DNA of 25,393 nt from DATEHQ01 sp035279525 (GCA_035279525.1 DATEHQ010000132.1:1-25393), one strand, 5' to 3'; positions 14,582 through 23,210 are shown, numbered from the stretch's first letter. Notes: generated by a model from the sequence alone, not told the origin. Made by a program: numbers and translations.

Positions 14582-15346
14582 ATGTTCCAACGCACAAACC
14601 AGCACAAGACGAAAACCGAGATGGTCGACCGCATCATCGACGCGAAGAGCGTCTGGAAGCGATACGAGACGGGACGGCACAAGATCGAAGCCCTGCGCGG
14701 CATCGACCTGGTGGTCCGTCGAGGTGAGGTCGTCGCGGTCATGGGTCCCAGCGGCTGCGGCAAGACCACGCTGTTGAACTGCCTCAGCGGCCTCGACGTG
14801 ATCGACTCGGGGACCATCCGCATCGCCGGCAAGGACTTGAAGGAGCTCACCGACAACCAGCGGACCGATTTCCGCGCTCGGGCCATGGGCTTCGTCTTCC
14901 AGACGTACAACCTCCTGCCCGTGCTGACGGGAGTGGAGAACGTGGAGCTGCCGATGCTGGTCGCGGGCGTCAAGTCGTCGGTCGCACGGAAGCGTGCGGA
15001 GGAGGCGATCGAGATGGTCGGCGTGGGCTCTTGGGCCAGGCACCGGCCGGCGGAGATGAGCGGAGGCCAGCGCCAGCGGTTCACCATCGCGCGCGCCCTC
15101 GCGACGAAGCCATCCATCGTGTGGGCTGACGAGCCCACCGGCGCTCTGGACAGCGAGACGAGCGCCGGAATCATGGACCTGATGGTCCAGCTCAACAGGC
15201 AGAACGACCAGACCTTCGTCTGGGTCACCCACTCGGAGGAGGTCGGCGCCCTCGCCAGGCGCCTGATCCGCATGCGCGACGGCCAGATCGTCTCCGACTC
15301 CGCGGTCGACCCCCTCCCTGTCGCGATCGGGGAAGCCGTCCGATGA
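14582..15346 (+). CDS. ABC transporter ATPase, MacB/LolD type
   Basis: ATPase that powers the adjacent FtsX-type permease, 254 residues. It has Walker A GPSGCGKTT at 55-63, the Q-loop FVFQTYNLLPVLT, signature MSGGQRQRFTIARAL, Walker B IVWADEPTGALD and the switch His in VTHSEE. These are the hallmarks of the MacB/LolD/FtsE family, which drives mechanical work in the membrane or export of peptides, antibiotics or lipoproteins. The first 13 residues (FQRTNQHKTKTE) are unlike the family, so ATG 14621 (MVDRIIDAK) is a serious alternative start. Neither ATG has a clear Shine-Dalgarno sequence. The stop overlaps the permease start (ATGA). Confidence 0.93.
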   Translation: MFQRTNQHKTKTEMVDRIIDAKSVWKRYETGRHKIEALRGIDLVVRRGEVVAVMGPSGCGKTTLLNCLSGLDVIDSGTIRIAGKDLKELTDNQRTDFRARAMGFVFQTYNLLPVLTGVENVELPMLVAGVKSSVARKRAEEAIEMVGVGSWARHRPAEMSGGQRQRFTIARALATKPSIVWADEPTGALDSETSAGIMDLMVQLNRQNDQTFVWVTHSEEVGALARRLIRMRDGQIVSDSAVDPLPVAIGEAVR

Positions 15347-18300
15347 CGTCGTACTTCGGCATCCCGCCCTCGACAGTCGCCACCTGGATGGTGGTGGCAG
15401 TCGCCGTCGTCTTCGCTGTGCTGCTGGGCCTGGCCGCCGTCAACCGCGTGCTCCTGCGCATGGCCCTGCGCAACGTCCCGCGCCGGCGGGCTCAGACCGT
15501 TTTGATCCTTTTCGGCCTCATGCTCGCGACGCTGATCATCACGACGTCCCTCGCGATCGGTGACACGTCCGCATACTCGCTGCAGGCGATCCAGCTCCGG
15601 CAGATCGGCGGGATCGACGAGGCGATCACGCGCGTGGCCAACGAGAACACGGTGCAGGGCGCAGGCACGGCCGACGGCGACTTTTTCAACTCGCAGCAGG
15701 CGGGAGCCGCCATGGCCGCGGCCAGGTCCGACCCGAACGTGGCCGCCGCAGCCGGCGCGATCGTCGCCCCGGGCTCGATGATCGACACGGCGAGCGGCCA
15801 GGTCTCCGCGGAGAACGTGGCCATCTTCGGGGTCGGCCCTGACTTCGGGGCCGTGTGGGGACCGCTGCGCGGCGGCGACGGCCGGACCTTCGACGTGAGC
15901 GCATTGGGTGACCGCGAGGCCCTGCTCGGAGATTCGCTCGGCCGCAAGCTCAATGCCAGGGCCGGCGACGAGCTCCAGCTCTACATCGCCGGGCAGCCGC
16001 TGACGGTCACAGTGCGCGGCGTGCTGGACACCGAGGTCAACCCGAGCATCTCGAATCACGGGCCGATCGTCAACTCGGTCCTGCTGCCGCTGGCGACCAT
16101 GCGCACCGCGCTCGCTCGCCCGCAGGGCTTCAACCTCATCTTCGTGCACAACCAGGGAAGTGGAGGGCTCGACGACCTGGGGCCGTCGGGCGCGAGAGGC
16201 GACGAGGTCACGCGCCGGCTGCGCGCGGCTTTCACTGATCAGCAGGCGGCCCTCGACCTGCGGGCATTCCTGGAGACGAGCACGGTGAAAGGCCAGATCC
16301 GGCAGATCCACGACCAGGCTTCATTCCTCGACCCGGGCAAGGACCTCAGCGCCCAGCTGCTCGCGGAGCTGGACAAGCCCACCATGACGGACGAGTTCAA
16401 GTCGCTCGCGGGCGATCGATTCGTGCAGCGGATCGTTTTCCAGGCCGCGACGCAATCGGTTCCACCCTCGAAGGCCGACGAGGCCGGGCAGCAGGTCAAC
16501 AGCCTGCTGAGCACGCTTCAGATCGATACGCCGGCCGCGGCTGAGCTCAAGAGCATGCTCACCGAACCGTCCCTCAACTCCGCGATCGGCGGCGTGGAGG
16601 CGATGCTGCCCGCTTCCGATCCATCCAGGAAGGCGCTCGCCGATCTCCTGACCGAAGCTCAACGGCCCACGCTCACCCCCGAGTTCAAGCTGATGATCGC
16701 CGGCGAGCAGAACCTGGTCGTGAAGCTGCTGCGGGCCGCCGCCCCCACGCAGGTCGCCCGGTTTCAGCAGGTCACCGGGCTGCTGGACCTGTTCGTGCTC
16801 AACGCTTACAAGTCCGACGCGGTGATCTTCGCCGAGGAGGGCGGCCTGGTCGCGACCGGGGCGCTGCTCGCGGTGAGCTTCTTTTCAATCGCGGTGGGGG
16901 TCCTTCTGATCTTCCTGATCTTCGTCATGCTTGCGGCCGAGCGCCGCGCGGAGATGGGCATGAGCCGCGCCGTCGGATTGAAGCGCAGGCACCTGACCCA
17001 GATGTTCCTGTTCGAGGGTGCCGCCTACACGCTCGCGGCGAGCATCGTCGGCGTGGTCCTCGGGGTCCTCGTCGGATACGTGATGAGCGGTGTCCTGTCG
17101 ACCGTCTTCTCGAGCTTCTATTCCGGGCTCGCGCTCCAGTATCACGTCGAGTGGACGAGCCTGGTCATCGCGTTCTGCCTCGGCATCCTGCTCACCTTTG
17201 TGGTGGTCGCCGTCTCCGCGTACCGTGTCAGCCGCCTCAACATCGTGGCCGCCATCCGCGACCTCGATGAGAGTGAGAGCCGGGACGCGGGCATGCGCCG
17301 CATGTTCACGGCGGTCTTCGTGACCATCGGCCGCGCCGCCAGGCAGCTCGCGCACGGCCACCCCCTTGTTTTTCTGAACCGCATCACGCTTGGCACCCTC
17401 GGCGCCATCAAGACCTTCTGGTGGGCGCTCTTCCGGCGGGGGCCGATGACGATCTCGCTCGGCGCCGGGCTGATGTACGTCGGGGTCACCCAGCAGGTCG
17501 AGGTCGTCTATACCGCGGGCGTTTCGCTGGTCATCGTCGGGGCGGGACTCCTGGTCCGGTGGATCCTCACCGCGTCCCGGGTTCGATACGTCATCTCCGC
17601 TCGCGTGGGCTTCACAGCGGCCGCGCTTGGCCTGCTGGTCTACTGGGGCCGGCCGTTCGGACGAGTCGAGAACCTCCTGCACATCGACAAGCTCGTCCAG
17701 CTCGACAGGCTGAACGGCGGTGCTGAGGTGTTCGTCCTATCCGCGTTGATGACGCTGCTCGGCGCGATCTGGCTGGTCATGTTCAACAGCGACCTGTTGA
17801 TTCGTGCTGTGATGTTCTTCACGGGCCGCATCGGGAGCCTCGCTCCGATCACGCGCACGAGCATGGCCTACCCGATGTCGACGAAGTTCCGCACCGGCAT
17901 GGCGGTGGCCATGTTCGGGATCGTCACCTTCATGGTCGTCTTCATGTCCGTGTTCCAGGACGTGCTGGTCCAGAACTTCGCGCAGGTGGACCAGCTCTCC
18001 GGCGGCTGGCAGCTGGTGGCGGGTACCCCCGACAACAACTTCAACCAGACGCCTCTGACCACGTTCCCGACCGACATCGCCACCGTGGTCAGCTCCAACC
18101 CGGCTGCCGCCGCCGATGTGAAAAGCGCCGGTTGGGAGGACAACTCGATGGGCGTGGCCCTGCAGCAGGTCCAAGCCGATGGAACGGTCAGGCCCTTCTC
18201 GGGCGGGCGGACCGACTACATGGGACTGCACGTCGTCGACGCCGGCTTTCTGTCGAGCACGACGTTCGGGATCGCGCCGCGAGCGGCCGGCTACAGCTCG

Positions 18301-19164
18301 GACCGTGCCGTCTGGGACGCCGTGCGCGACCACCCTGGGTACGCGGTGGTGGACGCCTCCACCCTTGACGCGTCGAATGGACGCGCGGCGACGATCGCCG
18401 GGATCAGGCGGTCCGATGCGAGCTTCCAGCCGTTTCAGGTCGAGCTCAACACTTTCGCGAAGGGGCCCGGCGCGACCCCCTCGCGCGTAACGATCATCGG
18501 CTTCATCCCGCAGTCGAACTGGAACGGGATGTACATGTCCACACAGACGGCGATCAGGAGCGGCCTTCTTGCGCCGCCGGCCGCAAGCGATGCGACGCTC
18601 CCGGCCGAGCAGGACGTCCTGCGGCCGACGGGGTATTACTTCTCTGTCAAGCCCGGGGTGGACGTGAACAAGGCCCGCCTCGACCTGGGCCGGCTCCTGG
18701 CTCCTGACCAGCTCGAACCGATCGTCGTCGCCGACCAGCTGCAGCAGCAGGTGGGCGGATTTCTGCTCCTGCTCAGGCTGATGACCGGGTTCCTCGCCCT
18801 GGGACTGATCGTGGGCATCGCGGGCCTCGGTGTGATCAGCACCCGGGCCGTCGTCGAGCGGTGGCAGCAGATCGGGATGCTGCGCGCCCTCGGTTACCGG
18901 CGCTCTCTCGTGCAGCGCTCCTTCCTGATGGAGTCGAGCTTCATTGCGATCATCGGGCTCGCGATAGGCGCCCTCGTCGGAGTCTGGCAGTCGTACAGAT
19001 TTTTCGTCATCGACCAGGCCTTCGGCACGGTCGACTTTCACGTGCCGGCGCTCGAGATCCTGCTCATCCTCGTGGGTTCGTACCTGGCGACCTTGCTCAC
19101 GACCTTCCTGCCGGCGCGCGCCGCGGCCCGCGTCGCCCCAGCCGAGGCGCTCCGCTATGAGTGA
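15343..19164 (+). CDS. Large FtsX/MacB-type ABC permease (1273 residues)
   Basis: Membrane partner of the preceding ATPase. Layout: helices at about 13-35 and 52-70, a large extracellular region at 71-500 with a MacB-like core, FtsX module 1 at about 503-640 (three helices and the ERRAEMGMSRAVGLKRRH coupling segment), a central group of helices at about 700-875, a second extracellular region at 876-1135, and FtsX module 2 at 1138-1265 (ERWQQIGMLRALGYRR, ending LPARAAARVAPAEALRYE). It thus carries two FtsX modules in one chain, so one polypeptide could form the whole transmembrane unit. The first extracellular region contains an internal repeat (339-353 and 435-449). Context suggests export or cell-envelope stress response under the kinase-regulator pair. 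Substrate unknown. Confidence 0.93.
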   Translation: MTSYFGIPPSTVATWMVVAVAVVFAVLLGLAAVNRVLLRMALRNVPRRRAQTVLILFGLMLATLIITTSLAIGDTSAYSLQAIQLRQIGGIDEAITRVANENTVQGAGTADGDFFNSQQAGAAMAAARSDPNVAAAAGAIVAPGSMIDTASGQVSAENVAIFGVGPDFGAVWGPLRGGDGRTFDVSALGDREALLGDSLGRKLNARAGDELQLYIAGQPLTVTVRGVLDTEVNPSISNHGPIVNSVLLPLATMRTALARPQGFNLIFVHNQGSGGLDDLGPSGARGDEVTRRLRAAFTDQQAALDLRAFLETSTVKGQIRQIHDQASFLDPGKDLSAQLLAELDKPTMTDEFKSLAGDRFVQRIVFQAATQSVPPSKADEAGQQVNSLLSTLQIDTPAAAELKSMLTEPSLNSAIGGVEAMLPASDPSRKALADLLTEAQRPTLTPEFKLMIAGEQNLVVKLLRAAAPTQVARFQQVTGLLDLFVLNAYKSDAVIFAEEGGLVATGALLAVSFFSIAVGVLLIFLIFVMLAAERRAEMGMSRAVGLKRRHLTQMFLFEGAAYTLAASIVGVVLGVLVGYVMSGVLSTVFSSFYSGLALQYHVEWTSLVIAFCLGILLTFVVVAVSAYRVSRLNIVAAIRDLDESESRDAGMRRMFTAVFVTIGRAARQLAHGHPLVFLNRITLGTLGAIKTFWWALFRRGPMTISLGAGLMYVGVTQQVEVVYTAGVSLVIVGAGLLVRWILTASRVRYVISARVGFTAAALGLLVYWGRPFGRVENLLHIDKLVQLDRLNGGAEVFVLSALMTLLGAIWLVMFNSDLLIRAVMFFTGRIGSLAPITRTSMAYPMSTKFRTGMAVAMFGIVTFMVVFMSVFQDVLVQNFAQVDQLSGGWQLVAGTPDNNFNQTPLTTFPTDIATVVSSNPAAAADVKSAGWEDNSMGVALQQVQADGTVRPFSGGRTDYMGLHVVDAGFLSSTTFGIAPRAAGYSSDRAVWDAVRDHPGYAVVDASTLDASNGRAATIAGIRRSDASFQPFQVELNTFAKGPGATPSRVTIIGFIPQSNWNGMYMSTQTAIRSGLLAPPAASDATLPAEQDVLRPTGYYFSVKPGVDVNKARLDLGRLLAPDQLEPIVVADQLQQQVGGFLLLLRLMTGFLALGLIVGIAGLGVISTRAVVERWQQIGMLRALGYRRSLVQRSFLMESSFIAIIGLAIGALVGVWQSYRFFVIDQAFGTVDFHVPALEILLILVGSYLATLLTTFLPARAAARVAPAEALRYE

Positions 19165-19167
19165 GCG

Positions 19168-19956
19168 CTAGCGCGCGGCCTTGGCGCCGGAGGCCATCGC
19201 CGCCGCGAGACGCTCGCGGAGGTCCTGCTTCAGCGTCGGTGAGTCGACCATCATCCCCAGGCGCCCGGCGATCTTCTTGCGCAGCGATTCAGGCAGGAGC
19301 TTCTCGAGCAGGCTTCGCGCCTCGTCTGGTCCCGCCACGTACAGCAGCTGGTAGGCGCCCGACGCCATCTCCCGCTCGACTGTCTTGGCGACCATCTCGA
19401 GGTTGGCCCTGGCGCGGTTGTCCGCCTTGCGCTGATTGCTCGGCGCGGAGGTGCCGCCCGCCCTGGTCTTCCTCACCTCGGCGCCCACGACCTCGTCGAG
19501 CGGAATGACGTAGTCGAGGATCGCACCGAACGTCCGGCCGTGCTCCTTGTCGACCACTGCGATCAGTGCCGGCGGCGTCTCCTCGAGCTGGCGGAGGATG
19601 GGAGCGATCAGCAGCTCACCGACCTCCAGCCGCTTGTCCGTCGAGTGGCGCAGCTTGATCACCTGGCTGATACCCGCCGCCTCGTCGGCAAAGCATGCGA
19701 TCGCCGGGCAGCCCGCTGGTCGCACGACCGCCAGCCGAGCACGCAGCCGTCTCAGCTCGTAGTCCATCAGCGAGCGGTCCTTTTCGGTCATCCGGTCCTT
19801 GTAGCGATGGACCAGGTCGCCGATCTCGATGTCGTAGAAGCGCGGATCGTAACCCTCGGCCCTCGCCGGCAGATAGACGCTCAGCGCGCGGTTCGAGGCG
19901 AGCCGCAGCTTCGGCGCTAGCGCGAACAGCGCGATGAGCGGACTGTAGGCAGCCAT
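19168..19956 (-). CDS. eRF1-like protein of the bacterial baeRF/VLRF1 group
   Basis: A 262-residue protein resembling the bacterial archaeo-eukaryotic release factor (baeRF) families, which share the eRF1/Vms1 fold and are linked to ribosome rescue. It opens LRLASNRALSVYLPARAEGYD, has the strand PALIAVVDKEHGRTFGAIL, then a basic segment around SNQRKADNRARANLEMVAKTVE where related proteins have their catalytic loop, and LLYVAGPDEARSLLEKLLPESLRKKI. I chose ATG 19956 because AGAAGG lies just before it; the frame extends to 20184 but that part overlaps the opposite-strand gene. Identification rests on overall pattern, with no decisive short motif. Confidence 0.65.
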   Translation of the reverse strand: MAAYSPLIALFALAPKLRLASNRALSVYLPARAEGYDPRFYDIEIGDLVHRYKDRMTEKDRSLMDYELRRLRARLAVVRPAGCPAIACFADEAAGISQVIKLRHSTDKRLEVGELLIAPILRQLEETPPALIAVVDKEHGRTFGAILDYVIPLDEVVGAEVRKTRAGGTSAPSNQRKADNRARANLEMVAKTVEREMASGAYQLLYVAGPDEARSLLEKLLPESLRKKIAGRLGMMVDSPTLKQDLRERLAAAMASGAKAAR

Positions 19957-19974
19957 CCCGCCTTCTAGTTTGAC

Positions 19975-20208
19975 GTGGGTCGCCGGTGCCTGCCTGATGG
20001 CGCCGGCATCGTGCTGAAGTCGCGCGCGGACGGCAGGCTCCTGGAGGTGGCGGCCCAGCGCGTGAGGCGCGTCACCGAAAAGCACGTCGTGACCGACCTG
20101 ATGCCGGGTGACGTCGACTCGCTGCCTGCTTACAGCGAAGAGCGCTGGTACCACATGGGCTGGGGTGGCCTCTTCCGCAAGCACCCGGAGTGGGACAAAG
20201 ACGCATGA
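19975..20208 (+). CDS. Small hypothetical protein (77 residues)
   Basis: I do not recognise a family. The frame opens just after a TAG at 19966 and codons end overwhelmingly in G or C, as in real genes here. The product has VLKSRADGRLLEVAAQRV, VVTDLMPGDVDSLPAY and an aromatic C-terminus YHMGWGGLFRKHPEWDKDA, which looks structured. GTG 19975 is the first start; GTG 20011 (VLKSRADG) is an alternative. Neither has a Shine-Dalgarno sequence. It is divergent from the eRF1-like gene with 18 bases between them. Confidence 0.5.
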   Translation: MGRRCLPDGAGIVLKSRADGRLLEVAAQRVRRVTEKHVVTDLMPGDVDSLPAYSEERWYHMGWGGLFRKHPEWDKDA

Positions 20209-20232
20209 GAGGGCCGATGGGTCGAGGTCGGT

Positions 20233-20985
20233 TCAGCTCGACTTCGACCGCTGTTTGAGGTCCAGCTCGCGCATGAAAGCCAGCGCCTCTTCCTCGCTCG
20301 CCACGCTGAGCACGTTTTCGCGGGCGAACTCCTCGGCGTTCGGCCAATCGGTGGCTCGGATGTGCGCGGCCGCGGCCTCCCGGTCGTAGTCGCTTCGCCT
20401 CAGCTCGACGCCGGGTCCGAGCCAGCCCCAGAAAGCGCCTGGCTCGCCGTAGGGCATTCCCACACTCCCGAAGTTGATGACGCGAACCCCATCGACCGTG
20501 CGGTCGAACTGCATGTGCGTATGCCCGCACACCACCATGTCGACATCGAGGCCCGAGAGAAGCTCGCGGACTCGATCGTCCTCCGTCTCGATGGTCATTA
20601 CCTCGACGTCGCTGCGCGGCGAGCCGTGGCAGAAGAGGACCCGTCCGACGCCCGCGACCTCGACGGTGACGACGTCCTCGAACGACGCCAGGAAGTCGCG
20701 CTGGTCGCGTGACAGCTGCCTGACGCACCAGTCGACGAACGGTCCGGGCATGCCCGTAAAAGGCGCCCCGTCATAGCCCTCCACGAGCCCCCGGTCGGCG
20801 TTGCCACGAACGAAGCGAGCACGGGGCAATCCGCGCAGGACATCGATCGACTCGGCGGGCATCGGGCCCGACGCCACATCACCGCACACCATCACCAGGT
20901 CCGGAGGATCGCGCTCGACCTCGGCGAGCACCGCCTCGAGCGCGGGCAGGTTGCCGTGAATGTCCGCCAGCACCGCGACCCGCAT
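20233..20985 (-). CDS. Calcineurin-type metallophosphoesterase (YfcE/MJ0936-like)
   Basis: Binuclear-metal phosphoesterase of 250 residues. All five family motifs are visible in order: Asp8-x-His10 in LADIHGN, Gly35-Asp36 in CGDVASG, GNAD, FCHGSP and the closing GHTHMQF. INFGSVGMPYGEP after the last motif is typical of the small YfcE-like group. These enzymes hydrolyse phosphodiesters in vitro, and their cellular substrates are mostly unknown. The C-terminal 40 residues (DREAAAAHIRATDWPNAEEFA) form a helical tail. It starts with ATG at 20985, with 20 bases separating it from the next minus-strand gene upstream. Confidence 0.92.
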   Translation of the reverse strand: MRVAVLADIHGNLPALEAVLAEVERDPPDLVMVCGDVASGPMPAESIDVLRGLPRARFVRGNADRGLVEGYDGAPFTGMPGPFVDWCVRQLSRDQRDFLASFEDVVTVEVAGVGRVLFCHGSPRSDVEVMTIETEDDRVRELLSGLDVDMVVCGHTHMQFDRTVDGVRVINFGSVGMPYGEPGAFWGWLGPGVELRRSDYDREAAAAHIRATDWPNAEEFARENVLSVASEEEALAFMRELDLKQRSKSS

Positions 20986-21005
20986 CGAGACGAGCTTGTC
21001 CCCGG

Positions 21006-21212
21006 TCAGCGGCCTGGTTGCTTGCGGCGCGCCTCGGCTTCGGCGGTTGCGTGGTCGGCGTAGGGCCCGTCCAGCCTCACCCCTTCCGCCCGGCCGGCCC
21101 CGTCGATCTCCGCGCTGACGACGTACCAGCGCTTTCCCAGGTGCATCACGCCGTGGTGCAGCTCAGCCGTCCAGCTCTTCGGCGTGATGCCGATCCGTTC
21201 CGCGTCGGACAT
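21006..21212 (-). CDS. Small hypothetical soluble protein (68 residues)
   Basis: I do not recognise a family. The protein runs through TPKSWTAELHHGVMHLGKRWYVVSAEIDG, VRLDGPYADHATAEAEARRK, suggesting a small beta-sheet domain followed by a helix, somewhat like DUF-type domains that read -GPY-D--A-AEA-A at their ends. ATG 21212 lies 7 bases after TAGACT (minus strand), which sets it as a leaderless start; the frame extends to 21269 without support. The phosphoesterase gene follows 20 bases downstream, so they may be one transcript. Confidence 0.7.
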   Translation of the reverse strand: MSDAERIGITPKSWTAELHHGVMHLGKRWYVVSAEIDGAGRAEGVRLDGPYADHATAEAEARRKQPGR

Positions 21213-21219
21213 GGGTCTG

Positions 21220-21225
21220 AGTCTA
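21220..21225 (-). promoter_or_regulatory. -10 box that includes the upstream gene's stop codon
   Basis: TAGACT on the minus strand, 7 bases before the ATG at 21212. Its TAG is the stop codon of the membrane-protein gene ending at 21223. Confidence 0.4.
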
Positions 21226-21915
21226 TCCCTCGACCTGGAACTCCGCCAGGCGAGGAACGAAAAGCGCATAGACCGCGGGCAGCACCACGACCGCGACCAG
21301 GCCCCCCAGCGGAACAGTGCCGGCGGCGACGATGACGAGAGTTGCCACGAAGTAGGTCAGCGCGACCTGCAGCGAGACGCGCGAATTCTTGTTGGCGAGC
21401 CCCAGGAGCCTGAGAGGATTGAGGGCCCTGGCGATTCCGAGCTTGTCCGCCCCGACAAGCACGGCGGCAAGGAGATAGAGGGAGGCGAGCCACCAGGCGA
21501 TCAAGACCAGGACGGCGACGAACACGAGCACGACGACCAGGGCCACGGAGTCGGTCCTGTACACGAGCAGAAGGACGGTGCCGGTGATCAGCGAACCGAG
21601 CACGAGCGCTGCGATGAGGCCGTAGACGAAGAGGACCAGGAACGGCGCCACGCCTCGCTCGAGGTACTGGAATCCCGCGGGCGGCAGCTCACGCCAGCGC
21701 TGCCGGACCATGTCTGTCGCGACCAGCACCCAGCCGTAGAGGTTGATGGCCCCGACGATCGGGATCAAACCGATCAGGCCGATGAGCGCCACCCGCTCGA
21801 ACCACTCCGGCGTTGTCGTGAACCAGAACAGGTCGAGCGGGCCTTCGACGAGCCGGCTCCGCCAGACCCGGCCGTCCCACCACCAGCGACCGTCCTGCGA
21901 GATCAGGGCCGGCAT
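21223..21915 (-). CDS. DUF4013-like integral membrane protein
   Basis: A 230-residue protein with a short N-terminal Trp-rich segment (DGRWWWDGRVWRSR, like the small DUF2510-type motif) followed by the DUF4013 pattern. Helices lie at about 42-65 (VALIGLIGLIPIVGAINLYGW), 93-118 (LVLFVYGLIAALVLGSLITG), 122-155, and two more at 185-222 (LTYFVATLVIVAAGTVPLGG and LVAVVVLPAVYALFV). The WRELPPAGFQYLERG segment after the first helix is typical of the family. ATG 21915 has TAACCT 9 bases upstream and no Shine-Dalgarno sequence. Function is unknown. Confidence 0.8.
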   Translation of the reverse strand: MPALISQDGRWWWDGRVWRSRLVEGPLDLFWFTTTPEWFERVALIGLIGLIPIVGAINLYGWVLVATDMVRQRWRELPPAGFQYLERGVAPFLVLFVYGLIAALVLGSLITGTVLLLVYRTDSVALVVVLVFVAVLVLIAWWLASLYLLAAVLVGADKLGIARALNPLRLLGLANKNSRVSLQVALTYFVATLVIVAAGTVPLGGLVAVVVLPAVYALFVPRLAEFQVEG

Positions 21916-21941
21916 CGCCGGAAGAGGTTACTGCAGGCCGA

Positions 21942-22172
21942 TCAGGTTGGGCCGCCCGCCGAATAGCGCCGAAAGAGCCCGCCCAGGAGTCCGAGACCGC
22001 CGAAGACGAGGAGCAGGACCAGGCCCACGAGCAGAAGACCCGGCCGGAAACCCCGCACGGCGGCGCTCACCACCACCACCGCGCCTCCGACGAGGATTCC
22101 GAAGTACACGCCCCACAGCCACGGATGGCGGTGCGCGAGCTCGATCGGCCAGGCTTGAGGGAAAGCCGGCAT
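21942..22172 (-). CDS. Small membrane protein (76 residues)
   Basis: I do not recognise a family. From ATG 22172 the protein has PIELAHRHPWLWGVYFG leading into a helix at about 18-38 (VYFGILVGGAVVVVSAAV) and a second at 42-64 (GLLLVGLVLLLVFGGLGLLGG), ending FRRYSAGGPT. This is a two-helix hairpin. A TTG at 22208 would add 12 residues with no support. It is 26 bases upstream of the DUF4013-like gene and in the same direction, so they may be co-transcribed. Confidence 0.65.
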   Translation of the reverse strand: MPAFPQAWPIELAHRHPWLWGVYFGILVGGAVVVVSAAVRGFRPGLLLVGLVLLLVFGGLGLLGGLFRRYSAGGPT

Positions 22173-22218
22173 AAAGGGGTAACGCCCAGGGGCCCCGACC
22201 TGCCGCAAAAACGCCGCC

Positions 22219-22224
22219 TAGACT
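22219..22224 (+). promoter_or_regulatory. -10 box, leaderless AraC-type gene
   Basis: TAGACT is 6 bases before the GTG at 22231, with no Shine-Dalgarno sequence between. No clear -35 box is seen. Confidence 0.45.
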
Positions 22225-22230
22225 TCGCGC

Positions 22231-22680
22231 GTGGCCCGAGCGCGCCAGTCGTCCGAACTGCTGATTGCCTTGCGCCGTGCTCGCGACCTGGCCGATCGCG
22301 AGTTCGGGCGGCCGCTCACCCTGGACGCGCTGGCCGGTGCCGCGCACCTCTCCAAGTACCACTTCTCGCGCGAGTTCGCCGCCTCGTACGGCGAGACACC
22401 TCGGTCGTACCTCACGAAGCGCAGGATCGAACGCGCGAAGGACCTGCTGCGCGGCGCGAACCTGACGGTGACCGAGATCTGTTTCGTGGTCGGTTTCGAA
22501 AGCGTCGGCTCTTTCAGCTCGCGCTTTCGGGAGCTGGTCGGCTCGTCCCCGTCCGAGTACCGACGGGCGGCCGTCGAGCGCGGAGGTACCCCGCAGATCC
22601 CCGGCTGCTTCGTCCTGATGTGGACCCGGCCGCAAGTGCAAAACAGCAATCGCGAAGAAGCGGTCACCCGTCGAGGGTGA
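22231..22680 (+). CDS. AraC-family transcriptional regulator (DNA-binding domain only)
   Basis: A 149-residue protein that is almost entirely the two-helix-turn-helix AraC domain: LTLDALAGAAHLSKYHFSRE (first HTH, about 29-48), GETPRSYLTKRRIERAKDLL, then LTVTEICFVVGFESVGSFSS (second HTH) and FRELVGSSPSEYRR. The C-terminal tail (RGGTPQIPGCFVLMWTRP) is short, and no ligand-binding domain is present. It is followed after 43 bases by a glyoxalase-like gene with a good Shine-Dalgarno sequence. AraC-domain plus VOC pairs are common in actinobacteria and suggest that the regulator controls this gene. Confidence 0.92.
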   Translation: MARARQSSELLIALRRARDLADREFGRPLTLDALAGAAHLSKYHFSREFAASYGETPRSYLTKRRIERAKDLLRGANLTVTEICFVVGFESVGSFSSRFRELVGSSPSEYRRAAVERGGTPQIPGCFVLMWTRPQVQNSNREEAVTRRG

Positions 22681-22723
22681 TTACCGTGTCCCTCAAGCAC
22701 CGCAGCTGTGAATGGAGGACCAC

Positions 22724-23137
22724 ATGATCAAGGGGATATCGCACATCAACGTCTTCGTGCTGGACCAGGACCGAGCGAAGGAGTTCTACACGAGCAAGCT
22801 CGGATTCGAGGTTCGCGCCGACACGAGCATGGACGGCTTCCGGTGGTTGGCGGTCGGCCCGAAGGCGCAGCCCGATGTCAACCTCCAGCTCGCCAAGCCG
22901 GCGCCGCCGATGTTCAGCGCCTCAGACGCGGAGGCACTGCTCGGGCTGGTGGCGAAGGGCTCGATGGCGGGCGGTGTGATCGACACCGACGACTGCCGCC
23001 GCGACTATGAGGACTTGAAGCGCAAAGGGGTCACCTTCCTGCAGGAGCCGGCGGAACGGCCTTACGGGATCGAGGCGCTGCTGCGGGACGATTCGGGTAA
23101 CTGGTTCAGCCTGACCCAGCACAAGCGATCGATGTGA
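22724..23137 (+). CDS. VOC-family (glyoxalase/bleomycin resistance-like) protein
   Basis: Vicinal-oxygen-chelate fold protein of 137 residues. The N-terminal module has ISHINVFVLDQDRAKEFYTSKLGF with the metal-ligand His, and the C-terminal module has GVTFLQEPAERPYGIEALLRDDSGNWFSL with the ligand Glu. The ATG at 22724 is preceded by GGAGGACCAC, one of the clearest Shine-Dalgarno sequences in the window, which rules against the in-frame ATG at 22712 that precedes it. Reaction unknown; VOC members include glyoxalases, dioxygenases and antibiotic-binding proteins. Confidence 0.92.
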   Translation: MIKGISHINVFVLDQDRAKEFYTSKLGFEVRADTSMDGFRWLAVGPKAQPDVNLQLAKPAPPMFSASDAEALLGLVAKGSMAGGVIDTDDCRRDYEDLKRKGVTFLQEPAERPYGIEALLRDDSGNWFSLTQHKRSM

Positions 23138-23204
23138 ACGCGACGAACGAAAGAGTCGGGCTGAACCGGGAGTAGGGCGACCGGACCCGCGTCCCCTGAC
23201 GGCT

Positions 23205-23210
23205 TATCTT
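23205..23210 (+). promoter_or_regulatory. -10 box, leaderless nitroreductase gene
   Basis: TATCTT is 7 bases before the ATG at 23218. The 80-base gap after the VOC gene shows no clear terminator hairpin. Confidence 0.45.

Noticed and set aside
13676..16311. Two long minus-strand frames (518 and 598 residues) opposite the regulator, ATPase and permease genes
   Set aside because: They are shadows of the coding strand: His/Arg/Asp-rich, no recognisable domain, and they cross several real gene borders.
17737..19041. A 434-residue minus-strand frame inside the FtsX-type permease gene
   Set aside because: The opposite strand encodes a continuous membrane protein with clear FtsX modules; the antisense translation is highly charged and has no motif.
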